Origin: Bacteroidota bacterium
GTDB taxonomy: Bacteria; Bacteroidota; Bacteroidia; Chitinophagales; Saprospiraceae
Direction: 5' to 3'
Length of the DNA: 7,544 nt
Assembly: GCA_008501835.1 (NCBI GenBank)
Contig: QQUB01000475.1
Location: 1 to 7,544 of the forward strand
A model generated the notes under the pieces. It ran no database searches and was not told where the DNA came from. It saw nothing but the letters and a program-made list of their open reading frames with translations. Positions 1 through 5,876 of the stretch are shown here, one piece after another. How positions within the stretch are numbered: the stretch's first letter is position 1; every line of letters starts with the position of its first letter. Made by a program: the position numbers and the translations under genes.

Positions 1-16
1 CCAGTTTGCAGAGTTA

Positions 17-50
17 ACGGCTGACGGCTAACGATATACGGCTGACGGCT
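17..50. repeat. Direct repeat of a 13-mer, 21-bp period
   Basis: The string ACGGCTGACGGCT occurs exactly at 17-29 and again at 38-50, separated by AACGATAT. Each copy itself contains ACGGCT twice. It lies just past the 3' end of the LRR gene. Similar ACGGCTGACGGCTAACGG-type strings are, from memory, scattered in intergenic DNA of several Bacteroidota genomes. It may continue left of the window. Confidence 0.8.
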
Positions 51-67
51 TTAAGCATTCAAGCCGT
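45..67 (-). terminator. Small stem-loop after the LRR gene, possible weak terminator
   Basis: ACGGCTT at 45-51 pairs perfectly with AAGCCGT at 61-67 around a 9-nt loop. It begins 13 nt after the minus-strand stop codon (81-83) of the LRR gene, a typical terminator position. No T-run follows on the minus strand, so intrinsic termination is doubtful. It shares its left arm with the second copy of the 13-mer repeat. Confidence 0.3.
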
Positions 68-80
68 TCAATCTTCCCTT

Positions 81-2081
81 CTAGGATTTGACAAATGTAT
101 TGATGTATAATCCGTTGATTAAAATGGTATAAAAGCCTTTCGGCAAATGGTCAACGGTGTACTGAACTTTATTTTTCTGTGGATTGTCTTGAAGGATCAG
201 TTGCCCGAGAGCATCGAAAATTCGGATGTCTTCAACTAGAATGTTGTTATTCCCTGAAATAGTAATCTGATCAAAAACAGGATTAGGGTTTATTTTAAAT
301 GAATTGGAAATGAGTAAAGTTTCCTCAACATCATCAATTCCGCAAGCTTCCAAAACTTCATCTCTTGTATTACAACCTGTGGTATTGTTGAGCATACCAA
401 CTTCAAAAGGGTGTTCGATCAGCATTCGGCAAATACTGGCTACCTCACATTCACTGAGCTGGAAATTCGAATGTATGGCAATGTCATCCAAATAGGTTTC
501 CTCTGAGCCTAATCCCTGAAGTGTTGTCAGGGTATCATTATGGGCTATGCTGAGGTATTGAATGTTTTTTATGCTGTCTAATCCAGTGAGGTTAACCAAT
601 GCGTCATTATGGGAGATGTAAAGTTCTGAAAACCCAACAAAATTTTCAAGACCATGCATATTCTGAAGTAGAGGGTTTGATACTATGGACAAAGAATACA
701 TAGAAGGCATTGAAGGGTTTAAACCAGTTAAGTCCATTAGACTGTCATTGTTTCTGACTTGAAGTATATTCAATTGTAACTGATTTTCAAGACCAGTTAG
801 ATTTGGCAAGGCATCATTGTTGGAAACTTTCAGGGAGTAATGGCTTATCAGAGCCCCCAAGCCTGCAAGGCTTTGCAGTTGATCGTTATTGGAAATAATT
901 ATGTCTGGATGGGAAAAAAGTGGTGGACCTCCTTCAGGTGCATAAGAACATTCTTTCAAATTTTCGAGACCATTGAGTGATAGTAAACCATCGTTGTCAT
1001 CTATTAATAACGCGTAGAACCATATTTGTTCTAAATTGTTGAGACCATTCAAATCGGTAAGCTCATCATTGTTTATGATTTCAACTATTTGGGTCCATTT
1101 CATATTTTCAAACCCGCTCAAGCTGGCGAGTTTAGGGTTGTCGTTTATGAATACTCCTCCTACTTCTTCAGCGGTAAAAGGTTCTTCTGTCAAATATTCA
1201 AGACGGTTATTTCGCTCAATGATAGTAGACAAGAAGGACATTCCACTCAATGAATTGATGTTTTCAAGAGAATCGTTGTCGGTTATTGTAAGCCATCCAT
1301 CCGCTGAGGTGAGTGAAGACAATTCTTCTAAGTTTTTTAACCGTGAATTATTGACCAGGTTGAGCGTATTGAGCTGAGTGACATTTTGCATCCCATCCAA
1401 ACTGAGCAGTTGCGGATTGTGCGTTAAATATAATGTTGAAACTTCGATTAGGTTTTCCGGGCCGGATAAATTTTGGAGGGAATCATTTGAACCTAAATTC
1501 AACCATTCATGGACAGTAGTTAAAGATGTTAAACCTGAAAGATTTTTTATTCTCGGGGAGCCCCCTATGGTCAAAAAATTTAATTGGGAAATCTGCTCCA
1601 GTCCTTCCAGGTCGGAAATTACAGGACAAAAAGAAACGAACAATGTCCCCAAAAATGAAAGGTCATCCAATCCTGATAAATTCTGAAGGGAATCGTTTTC
1701 AATTAATGACAAATTGTTGGCTATTGAACTCAAGGAGGATAAACCTGATAAATTTTTTAACCTTGAATTGTTGAATAAATATAAGGAGTAAAGATGAGTA
1801 AGCTGTTCCAGTCCAGCAAGTGATTCCAGGTTTGTACAGCTCTCAATGTAAAAATGACTGCCAATGGAGGTTAAATTTTGCAGTGGGGATAAATCGATAA
1901 TGTCGGGAGCACCCTCATCCTTGCCGATGGTCAGCGCTCCGGGGAATTGCTGGCAATTGGGATAATTTATTTCAAAACTGTCGATGGCACCCTGGGTTTC
2001 CAGATATATGTCTGTCTCCGGGCATTGGGTAAAAAGGGAGACGGATGTCAGGCAAAAAAGTAAGCAGAAAATGGTTTTCAT
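81..2081 (-). CDS. Secreted leucine-rich-repeat protein with T9SS type A sorting domain
   Basis: A 666-residue protein, probably secreted across the outer membrane by the type IX system and released or attached at the surface. Seen: an N-terminal signal peptide (about residues 1-19, MKTIFCLLFCLTSVSLFTQ); an N-cap with C20 and C43; about 20 LRR units of 23-25 residues from about 46 to 541, pattern LxxLxGLxxLxxLxxLxIxNN; a Cys-containing C-cap at 542-580 (C545, C551, C570, C580); and a C-terminal domain at 594-666 beginning SFKINPNP, the usual T9SS type A start. Unit 14 (near residues 390-410) carries an inserted loop of about 12 residues rich in Gly and Pro. Residues 90-299 form a threefold 70-residue super-repeat. 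The residue before C20 is Q, so there is no lipobox and a lipoprotein is unlikely. It lies 10 bp after the stop of the upstream cargo gene, so the two are probably co-transcribed. Binding partner unknown; LRR folds usually bind protein or glycan. Class is confident, function is not. Confidence 0.9.
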   Translation of the reverse strand: MKTIFCLLFCLTSVSLFTQCPETDIYLETQGAIDSFEINYPNCQQFPGALTIGKDEGAPDIIDLSPLQNLTSIGSHFYIESCTNLESLAGLEQLTHLYSLYLFNNSRLKNLSGLSSLSSIANNLSLIENDSLQNLSGLDDLSFLGTLFVSFCPVISDLEGLEQISQLNFLTIGGSPRIKNLSGLTSLTTVHEWLNLGSNDSLQNLSGPENLIEVSTLYLTHNPQLLSLDGMQNVTQLNTLNLVNNSRLKNLEELSSLTSADGWLTITDNDSLENINSLSGMSFLSTIIERNNRLEYLTEEPFTAEEVGGVFINDNPKLASLSGFENMKWTQIVEIINNDELTDLNGLNNLEQIWFYALLIDDNDGLLSLNGLENLKECSYAPEGGPPLFSHPDIIISNNDQLQSLAGLGALISHYSLKVSNNDALPNLTGLENQLQLNILQVRNNDSLMDLTGLNPSMPSMYSLSIVSNPLLQNMHGLENFVGFSELYISHNDALVNLTGLDSIKNIQYLSIAHNDTLTTLQGLGSEETYLDDIAIHSNFQLSECEVASICRMLIEHPFEVGMLNNTTGCNTRDEVLEACGIDDVEETLLISNSFKINPNPVFDQITISGNNNILVEDIRIFDALGQLILQDNPQKNKVQYTVDHLPKGFYTILINGLYINTFVKS
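1185..1814 (-). repeat. Three copies of a 210-bp (70-residue) block of three LRR units
   Basis: Within the LRR gene, residues 90-159, 160-229 and 230-299 align without a gap at a period of exactly 70 residues. Landmarks recur in order: GLEQLTHLYSL / GLEQISQLNFL / GMQNVTQLNTL, then NNSRLKNLSGL / GSPRIKNLSGL / NNSRLKNLEEL, then NDSLQNLSG / NDSLQNLSG / NDSLENINS. Similarity is also visible in the DNA: the string around AGGGAATC at 1686-1693 recurs near 1478 and, diverged, near 1268. The third copy is the most diverged at its end. This points to past duplication of a three-LRR unit. LRRs outside this block keep the single-unit period but not this 70-residue register. Confidence 0.85.
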
Positions 2082-2091
2082 AATGGTTCGT

Positions 2092-2952
2092 TTAGTGGTT
2101 GATAATTATTTTTTGAGTTTGACCATTGATGCTGATGAGGTAGAGGCCATTTTCCCAAAAAGCAGTATTTATTTTCAGGAGTGCTGAGTTATTGACAGAA
2201 GTTTTATAAATGATTTTACCAGATAGGTCAATTACTTCGATAGATTTAATTTTTCCATCATATTCGATGTTCAGAAACTGGTTAGCCGGATTTGGGAATA
2301 TCTTTACCGAACTTGCCTGGTAAACGAGTTCCGTAGTTGAAACAATTCCATCGCAGCCGAAGTCCCCAGCATTATAAGCTAACTCCATGGGGTTGGAATA
2401 AATGATTGTGTTTTCATTTTTAAAACAGGCTAACCTTACCCAAAGACCATCCTGAAATTGAGTTGAATTAACTATGGAATAAATATTACCAATACCTTCA
2501 ATCCAGACTAGATCCGGAGATGAATCGAGGGTGGCCATATGCCATCGTTTTCTGAATGACCCGTCCTCCATTTGAATGTAATCGACTTCAAAAACATAGT
2601 TCCATGTATCAAAGACATCGCCAGGTTCCAGGGAAAAATCATACAGTAATTCTTCTTCTTCTGTAATCGGATTATATACAAAAACCAGGTGTTCGTCCGT
2701 ACGAACAAAAGCGGTATCTCTATTCCAGGTACTCATGGTGTTTCCATTATAAATAGGTGCCTCATAGAGGATTTTATAGGAATGATCACCTATGGTTGTA
2801 TCTCCTGACATTTTGGCTTTATACAATAATTCCGAGCAGTCTTCACAGCTTATCCATCGGTTGATGTACCATTCAGCTTCTCCATCGGGGAAAAAGTTTT
2901 GGGAAGAAACTTGTACGGGGAGCAAGAAGAAGAGTAGGAGTAAGTTTTTCAT
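2092..2952 (-). CDS. Secreted protein of unknown function with T9SS type A sorting domain
   Basis: A 286-residue predicted T9SS cargo. I chose the ATG at 2950-2952 because the protein then begins with a clean signal peptide (MKNLLLLFFLLPVQVSSQ, cleavage near residue 17-18). Extending to a TTG at 3006 would add 18 polar residues in front and break the signal. The mature part has a CxxC (ISCEDC) soon after the signal, then a beta-rich middle with phrases such as GDTTIGDHSYKILY, LLYDFSLEPGDVFDTW and VWIEGIGNIYS. I recall this layout from many uncharacterised Bacteroidota secreted proteins, but no enzymatic motif is visible. Residues 214-286 form the sorting domain (KIFPNPANQFLNIEY start, ENGLYLISI near the end). 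It is the first gene of a probable two-gene unit with the LRR gene, with only 10 bp between them. No good TAnnTTTG promoter was found upstream. Function unknown. Confidence 0.85.
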   Translation of the reverse strand: MKNLLLLFFLLPVQVSSQNFFPDGEAEWYINRWISCEDCSELLYKAKMSGDTTIGDHSYKILYEAPIYNGNTMSTWNRDTAFVRTDEHLVFVYNPITEEEELLYDFSLEPGDVFDTWNYVFEVDYIQMEDGSFRKRWHMATLDSSPDLVWIEGIGNIYSIVNSTQFQDGLWVRLACFKNENTIIYSNPMELAYNAGDFGCDGIVSTTELVYQASSVKIFPNPANQFLNIEYDGKIKSIEVIDLSGKIIYKTSVNNSALLKINTAFWENGLYLISINGQTQKIIINH

Positions 2953-3088
2953 TTGAGTAGAATTATTTGAAATCATCAAAAAACGGGGTATAGAAACTGA
3001 TTCCAAAATATGACTTTTTTACCTAAAAGGATGGCAGAAATGAAGGTTTGTAAGGGGGGAGCTAAAAAAACAGTATTCCTATAAGCAC

Positions 3089-3126
3089 TCACGCAGATTC
3101 TGCGGATATCTGCGGAATCTGCGTGA
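3089..3126. repeat. 38-bp near-perfect palindrome, REP-like
   Basis: TCACGCAGATTC at 3089-3100 mirrors GAATCTGCGTGA at 3115-3126, and the centre at 3101-3114 is also self-complementary. Across 19 pairs only two are G-T type (3101/3114 and 3104/3111); all others are Watson-Crick. It also reads as three head-to-tail variants of TCTGCGGA or TCTGCGTGA (3100-3126). The nearest T-run on the minus strand is about 20 nt away, so it is not a classic terminator. It resembles dispersed ACGCAGATT/TCTGCGGA intergenic repeats I recall from Bacteroidota and other genomes. Confidence 0.8.
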
Positions 3127-3262
3127 AGCTCATAAGGTGTCTAATGGAAAATTTTGGATGTAGAAAACCTGTCAATTTTTAAGGTAGGCAAAATTGTTCT
3201 TTTAAATCGGATAGGTTATTAATCTAAGAATACAAGAAAGTTAAAATTGGGAATTAACGTGA

Positions 3263-3283
3263 CAGAACAGCAGAACAGCAGAA
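3263..3283. repeat. Short 8-bp tandem repeat
   Basis: CAGAACAG occurs at 3263-3270 and 3271-3278, followed by a partial third copy CAGAA at 3279-3283. It is in non-coding DNA, 31 bp from the decamer array. No function is evident. Confidence 0.7.
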
Positions 3284-3313
3284 TATCCAATTTCCAATGT
3301 AGAAGTTTAGGAC

Positions 3314-3353
3314 AAGCTGAAGCAACCTGAAACGATCTGAAACCAATTGAAAC
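3314..3353. repeat. Four-unit 10-bp tandem array next to the prs stop
   Basis: Four contiguous decamers: AAGCTGAAGC, AACCTGAAAC, GATCTGAAAC and CAATTGAAAC. The last six bases are near constant (TGAAAC, with TGAAGC in the first) and the first four vary. On the minus strand, the sense of prs, the units read GTTTCAnnnn and begin 18 nt after the prs stop codon. The 10-bp period is close to one helical turn. Confidence 0.7.
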
Positions 3354-3371
3354 TAACTTTTTTCTTTTACC

Positions 3372-4298
3372 CTACACAAACAAAGCCGAAATAGACCTGT
3401 TCTCATAAGTATTCCGTATGGCTCTAGAGAACAATTTGGCTGTTGAAAGCTGTTTGATCTTTTTCACGTCCTTTTTCAGCGGAAGTGTATCGCAAACGAT
3501 CACTTCTTTCAATTGTGAAGCTTCGATCCTGTCGTATGCCGGGCCGGAGAGTACCGGATGAGTAGCAATGGCGCGTACACTTTTTGCACCTTTATCGATC
3601 AGTGCATCGGCGGCTTTGCAGAGGGTGCCGGCAGTGTCGATAAGGTCATCCACGAGGATTACATCTGCTCCTGCGACATCACCGATGACGGTCATGCCTG
3701 CTACTTCGTTGGCTTTTTCACGGTATTTGTCACAGATGACCAGGTTCTTTTCAAAGTGCTGTGCGTAAGTTCTCGCTCTTTTTACACCACCTACGTCCGG
3801 TGAGGCGAAAATGACGTTGTCGAGTTTTTGCTTTTTAAGGTATGGCATGAAAATGGCTTCACTTTTGAGGTGATCCACAGGAATATTAAAGAATCCCTGG
3901 ATTTGATCGGCGTGGAAGTCCATGGTCATGACACGGTTGACACCTGCGGCTTTCAGGAGGCTGGCAACCAGTTTAGCAGAGATCGGTACTCTCGGTTTGT
4001 CTTTTCTGTCCTGACGGGCATATCCATAATATGGCATTACTGCTGTAATATAACCTGCTGAAGCTCTTTTGGCTGCATCAATCATGAGCAGTAATTCAAA
4101 AAGGTTATCTGCCGGGGCGAAAGTTGACTGGATGAAAAAGACATAACTTCCCCTGACAGATTCATTGATAACGGGGTGCATTTCCCCGTCGCTGAAACGA
4201 TTAACGGTAATGTCTCCCAGGGCCTGCCCATGGAAGTCAGCGATTTTTTCAGAAAGGTATTCCGTTGCGGTTCCTGAAAAAAGTTTTACATCAGTCAT
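3372..4298 (-). CDS. prs: Ribose-phosphate pyrophosphokinase (PRPP synthetase, class I)
   Basis: A cytoplasmic enzyme that transfers pyrophosphate from ATP to ribose 5-phosphate to make PRPP, the precursor for purines, pyrimidines, NAD, His and Trp. The 308 residues are close to the usual 310-317. Motifs in order: FSDGE at 35-39 and ESVRG at 46-50 (ATP site region); PYYGYARQDRK at 89-99; DFHADQIQGFF at 127-137, the family signature; SPDVGGVKRA at 166-175; the flexible catalytic loop DKYRE at 190-194 with the conserved K191 and R193; the PRPP-binding loop VDDLIDTAGT at 216-225; and THPVLSGPAYDRI at 247-259. One small oddity is F128, where the signature usually has Leu or Ile (D-L-H). The ATG at 4296-4298 gives a family-typical N-terminus; the region just upstream is AT-rich with no clear Shine-Dalgarno, as is common in Bacteroidota. 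It lies 233 bp downstream of the polyprenyl synthase gene on the same strand and probably has its own promoter. Confidence 0.97.
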   Translation of the reverse strand: MTDVKLFSGTATEYLSEKIADFHGQALGDITVNRFSDGEMHPVINESVRGSYVFFIQSTFAPADNLFELLLMIDAAKRASAGYITAVMPYYGYARQDRKDKPRVPISAKLVASLLKAAGVNRVMTMDFHADQIQGFFNIPVDHLKSEAIFMPYLKKQKLDNVIFASPDVGGVKRARTYAQHFEKNLVICDKYREKANEVAGMTVIGDVAGADVILVDDLIDTAGTLCKAADALIDKGAKSVRAIATHPVLSGPAYDRIEASQLKEVIVCDTLPLKKDVKKIKQLSTAKLFSRAIRNTYENRSISALFV

Positions 4299-4353
4299 GA
4301 TAAAAAATAAGTATGTTTAAAAAATTAATTACGATCGAAGAATGTCCATTTAC

Positions 4354-4392
4354 AAAAAAAATATCACAGACCCCATCACCTCAGTGAAGGGG
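4354..4392 (-). terminator. Hairpin between the polyprenyl synthase gene and prs
   Basis: CCCC 4371-4374 and TCAC 4376-4379 pair with GTGA 4384-4387 and GGGG 4389-4392, with one A-A mismatch and a 4-nt loop (CTCA). On the minus strand a run of eight T (4361-4354) follows 9 nt after the stem, compatible with a loose terminator for the polyprenyl synthase transcript, about 140 nt after its stop. On the plus strand TTTTT (4395-4399) follows after 2 nt, so it may work in both directions. If the promoter proposed at 4473-4505 is real, the hairpin lies in the prs leader instead. Confidence 0.4.
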
Positions 4393-4472
4393 GATTTTTG
4401 GGAAAATGTCTAAACTCAAAAGACAAGTTTCCAACTAAAAAATTATGGGTTTTTTACAATTATTTGCTTTCC

Positions 4473-4505
4473 CAAAGATCATTTTCTACGAATCATTCAA
4501 CCAAA
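4473..4505 (-). promoter_or_regulatory. Candidate Bacteroidota-type promoter for prs
   Basis: On the minus strand TTTG (4505-4502) is followed after 21 bp by GATCTTTG (4480-4473). This fits the TTTG / TAnnTTTG promoter of Bacteroidota with one mismatch in the -7 element and a plausible spacer. Transcription would start near 4466, giving a leader of about 165 nt that includes the hairpin at 4371-4392. Confidence 0.35.
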
Positions 4506-4531
4506 CAGAAAAGTGAAAAATAATCTTGTCC

Positions 4532-5506
4532 TTAACGTTTTCTGTCGGTAATAAAAGCAACGAGATCCTTCAGGGATTCCCGGGCTGTGGTTTCCGGAAA
4601 AGTATTCAATAATTGAAAGGCCTGGTCCCGATAATCATTCATGGCTTTACGTGAATATTCGAGCCCTCCGCTTTGTCGCACAAAATTAATGACTTCCTTC
4701 ACTTTTTCAGTGTTCTCGGAGTGGTTTTTTATAATATTTATGATTCGTCTGCGATCTTTCTTGGAAGCGTGCTGAAGGGCATAGATAAGGGGCAGGGTCA
4801 TTTTCTTTTCCTTGATGTCAATACCGAGCGGTTTTCCAACATCTTCAGACCCAAAATCGAAGAGGTCATCCCGTATTTGAAAAGCGATCCCCAGTTTTTC
4901 ACCAAACAATCTCATCAGTTCAATTACAGCATCATCCTCAGTGGCAGATGCGGCACCGGCACTGCAGGCAGAAGCGATAAGAGAAGCCGTTTTGTTTCTG
5001 ATGATATCGTAATAAACCTCTTCAGTGATATCGAGGCGGCGTGCTTTTTCTATTTGGAGTAATTCACCCTCGCTCATTGCTTTTACGGCTGAGGAAACAA
5101 TGTCCAGCTGACGGTATTCCTTATGTTTCAAGGCTAATAGCATGCCTTGTGAAAAAAAGTAGTCACCGACCAGAACGGCGATCTTATTTTTCCAAAGTGC
5201 ATTGATGGAGAAAAAGCCCCGTCTTTCGAAAGAATCATCAACCACATCATCGTGCACAAGGGTTGCAGTATGCAATAATTCGACGAGGGAAGCTGCCCGA
5301 AAGGTGGATTCTGAAATCTCTCCGCAGATCTTGGCCGCGAGGAAAACAAAGATGGGGCGAACCTGTTTGCCTTTCCGGCGAACGATGTAGTAGGTAATTC
5401 TGTCCAACAGTGGAACCGGACTACGCATCGCTTCCCGAAAGTGAGTTTCAAACTGTTTTAACTCTGCCTCAATAGGTTGTTTAATTTCCTTCAACGACTT
5501 GGCCAT
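4532..5506 (-). CDS. Long-chain trans-polyprenyl diphosphate synthase
   Basis: A 324-residue isoprenyl chain elongation enzyme that adds isopentenyl diphosphate units to an allylic primer. In this group the product is most likely the side-chain precursor of menaquinone (inference). Motifs: GKQVRP at 46-51; the first Asp-rich motif DDVVD at 86-90, followed by RRG at 95-97; GELLQ at 147-151; KTA at 172-174; the second Asp-rich motif DDLFD at 213-217; and GKPLGIDIKEKKMTLPL at 224-240. Both metal-binding motifs are intact. The residues 4 and 5 before the first motif are T82 and A81. These are small, where short-chain farnesyl synthases have bulky aromatics, which favours a long product (seven or eight units). 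The length matches octaprenyl/heptaprenyl synthases such as IspB, but exact chain length cannot be read from sequence. The ATG at 5504-5506 gives a normal N-terminus, and a TAGTTTTG element lies just upstream. It is divergent from holB. Confidence 0.95.
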   Translation of the reverse strand: MAKSLKEIKQPIEAELKQFETHFREAMRSPVPLLDRITYYIVRRKGKQVRPIFVFLAAKICGEISESTFRAASLVELLHTATLVHDDVVDDSFERRGFFSINALWKNKIAVLVGDYFFSQGMLLALKHKEYRQLDIVSSAVKAMSEGELLQIEKARRLDITEEVYYDIIRNKTASLIASACSAGAASATEDDAVIELMRLFGEKLGIAFQIRDDLFDFGSEDVGKPLGIDIKEKKMTLPLIYALQHASKKDRRRIINIIKNHSENTEKVKEVINFVRQSGGLEYSRKAMNDYRDQAFQLLNTFPETTARESLKDLVAFITDRKR

Positions 5507-5528
5507 GAATGTTCTGCTTTTCGGAATT

Positions 5529-5536
5529 CAAAACTA
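5529..5536 (-). promoter_or_regulatory. Candidate -7 element (TAGTTTTG) for the polyprenyl synthase gene
   Basis: The minus strand reads TAGTTTTG, a full match to the Bacteroidota TAnnTTTG consensus, 22 bp upstream of the ATG. A leader of roughly 16-18 nt would follow. No TTTG sits at the ideal distance; the nearest TTG on the minus strand (5566-5564) is 27 bp away. Confidence 0.4.
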
Positions 5537-5604
5537 TGAAAAAGTTTTCACACCCCACCATTTCAATCCATTTTCTTTGTTCTTCTCGACAAGTTGCTTA
5601 AATT

Positions 5605-5612
5605 TACATTTG
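5605..5612 (+). promoter_or_regulatory. Candidate distal -7 element (TACATTTG) for holB
   Basis: TACATTTG matches TAnnTTTG fully. A TTTG lies upstream at 5576-5579, but the spacer of 25 bp is longer than usual. It would give a leader of about 255 nt before holB. Confidence 0.3.
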
Positions 5613-5762
5613 AAAAAGTAGTGGGTAGTTATTGAGAAGATTTAATGGAGTTCGCAATTGAATATTTTATATACATACTAACCGGAGAAAGGTTTTAATT
5701 CCGGGCACTTAATTTATAAATATTTCATTTTTATGTGATTAGCAAAATAACAGGTACGTTGG

Positions 5763-5791
5763 TTGTTTTCCCGTATCCTCTTTTAGAGTTG
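5763..5791 (+). promoter_or_regulatory. Candidate proximal promoter for holB
   Basis: TTG at 5763-5765, an 18-bp spacer, then TAGAGTTG at 5784-5791, one mismatch from TAnnTTTG. Its position, about 85 bp before the holB ATG, is more usual than that of the distal candidate, but the match is poorer. Confidence 0.25.
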
Positions 5792-5876
5792 TTTTTCACA
5801 CCTTCTTTATTTTCTCCTCTGTATTTCCCTACTCCTTTTACGTTACAATAATTCAGCCAGTTTAAAAAAGTGATTG

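Larger units (their letters stand above)
2953..3371. other. Non-coding, repeat-rich spacer between prs and the cargo genes
   Basis: A 419-bp stretch between the prs stop and the start of the first T9SS cargo gene, with no credible gene on either strand. It contains the palindrome 3089-3126, the 8-bp tandem 3263-3283 and the decamer array 3314-3353, listed separately. The rest is AT-rich. No clear intrinsic terminator for prs and no full TAnnTTTG promoter for the cargo pair was found. A partial match, CAATTTTG on the minus strand at 3189-3196, is too weak to call. Confidence 0.6.
5507..5876. other. Divergent non-coding region between the polyprenyl synthase gene and holB
   Basis: A 370-bp AT-rich stretch with no credible gene. 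It should hold promoters for both directions: a TAGTTTTG element on the minus strand at 5529-5536 and plus-strand candidates at 5605-5612 and 5763-5791. The part from about 5792 to 5841 is strikingly pyrimidine-rich on the plus strand. A weak 5-bp stem (CCGGA 5682-5686 with TCCGG 5700-5704) is also present. Confidence 0.6.

Noticed and set aside
1036..1774. Plus-strand open frames of 82-113 codons opposite the LRR gene
   Set aside because: They are antisense to a repetitive gene; the repetition itself keeps stops out of the other frames. No signal, motif or start context supports them.
2022..2081. Lipoprotein signal on the LRR protein (Cys at residue 20)
   Set aside because: The residues before the Cys are F-T-Q, which does not fit a lipobox; C20 more likely pairs with C43 in the N-cap, and the C-terminal sorting domain gives another route out.
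2953..3006. Upstream TTG start extending the first cargo gene by 18 residues
   Set aside because: It would put a polar stretch in front of a clear signal peptide; the ATG at 2952 is far more likely.
3064..3126. Palindrome plus T-run as an intrinsic terminator of prs
   Set aside because: On the minus strand the seven-T run (3070-3064) is about 19 nt from the stem and the stem is about 245 nt from the prs stop, which does not fit a standard terminator.
3263..3353. Possible CRISPR array
   Set aside because: The units are only 8 or 10 bp with no spacers of regular length between them, and there are no cas genes.
4673..5062. 129-codon plus-strand open frame
   Set aside because: It lies fully antisense within the polyprenyl synthase gene, whose motifs are intact on the other strand, and its product resembles no known family.
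5645..5698. 17-codon open frame (MEFAIEYFIYILTGERF) upstream of holB
   Set aside because: It is short, without a ribosome site, in AT-rich DNA where such frames arise by chance. A leader peptide cannot be excluded but nothing supports it.
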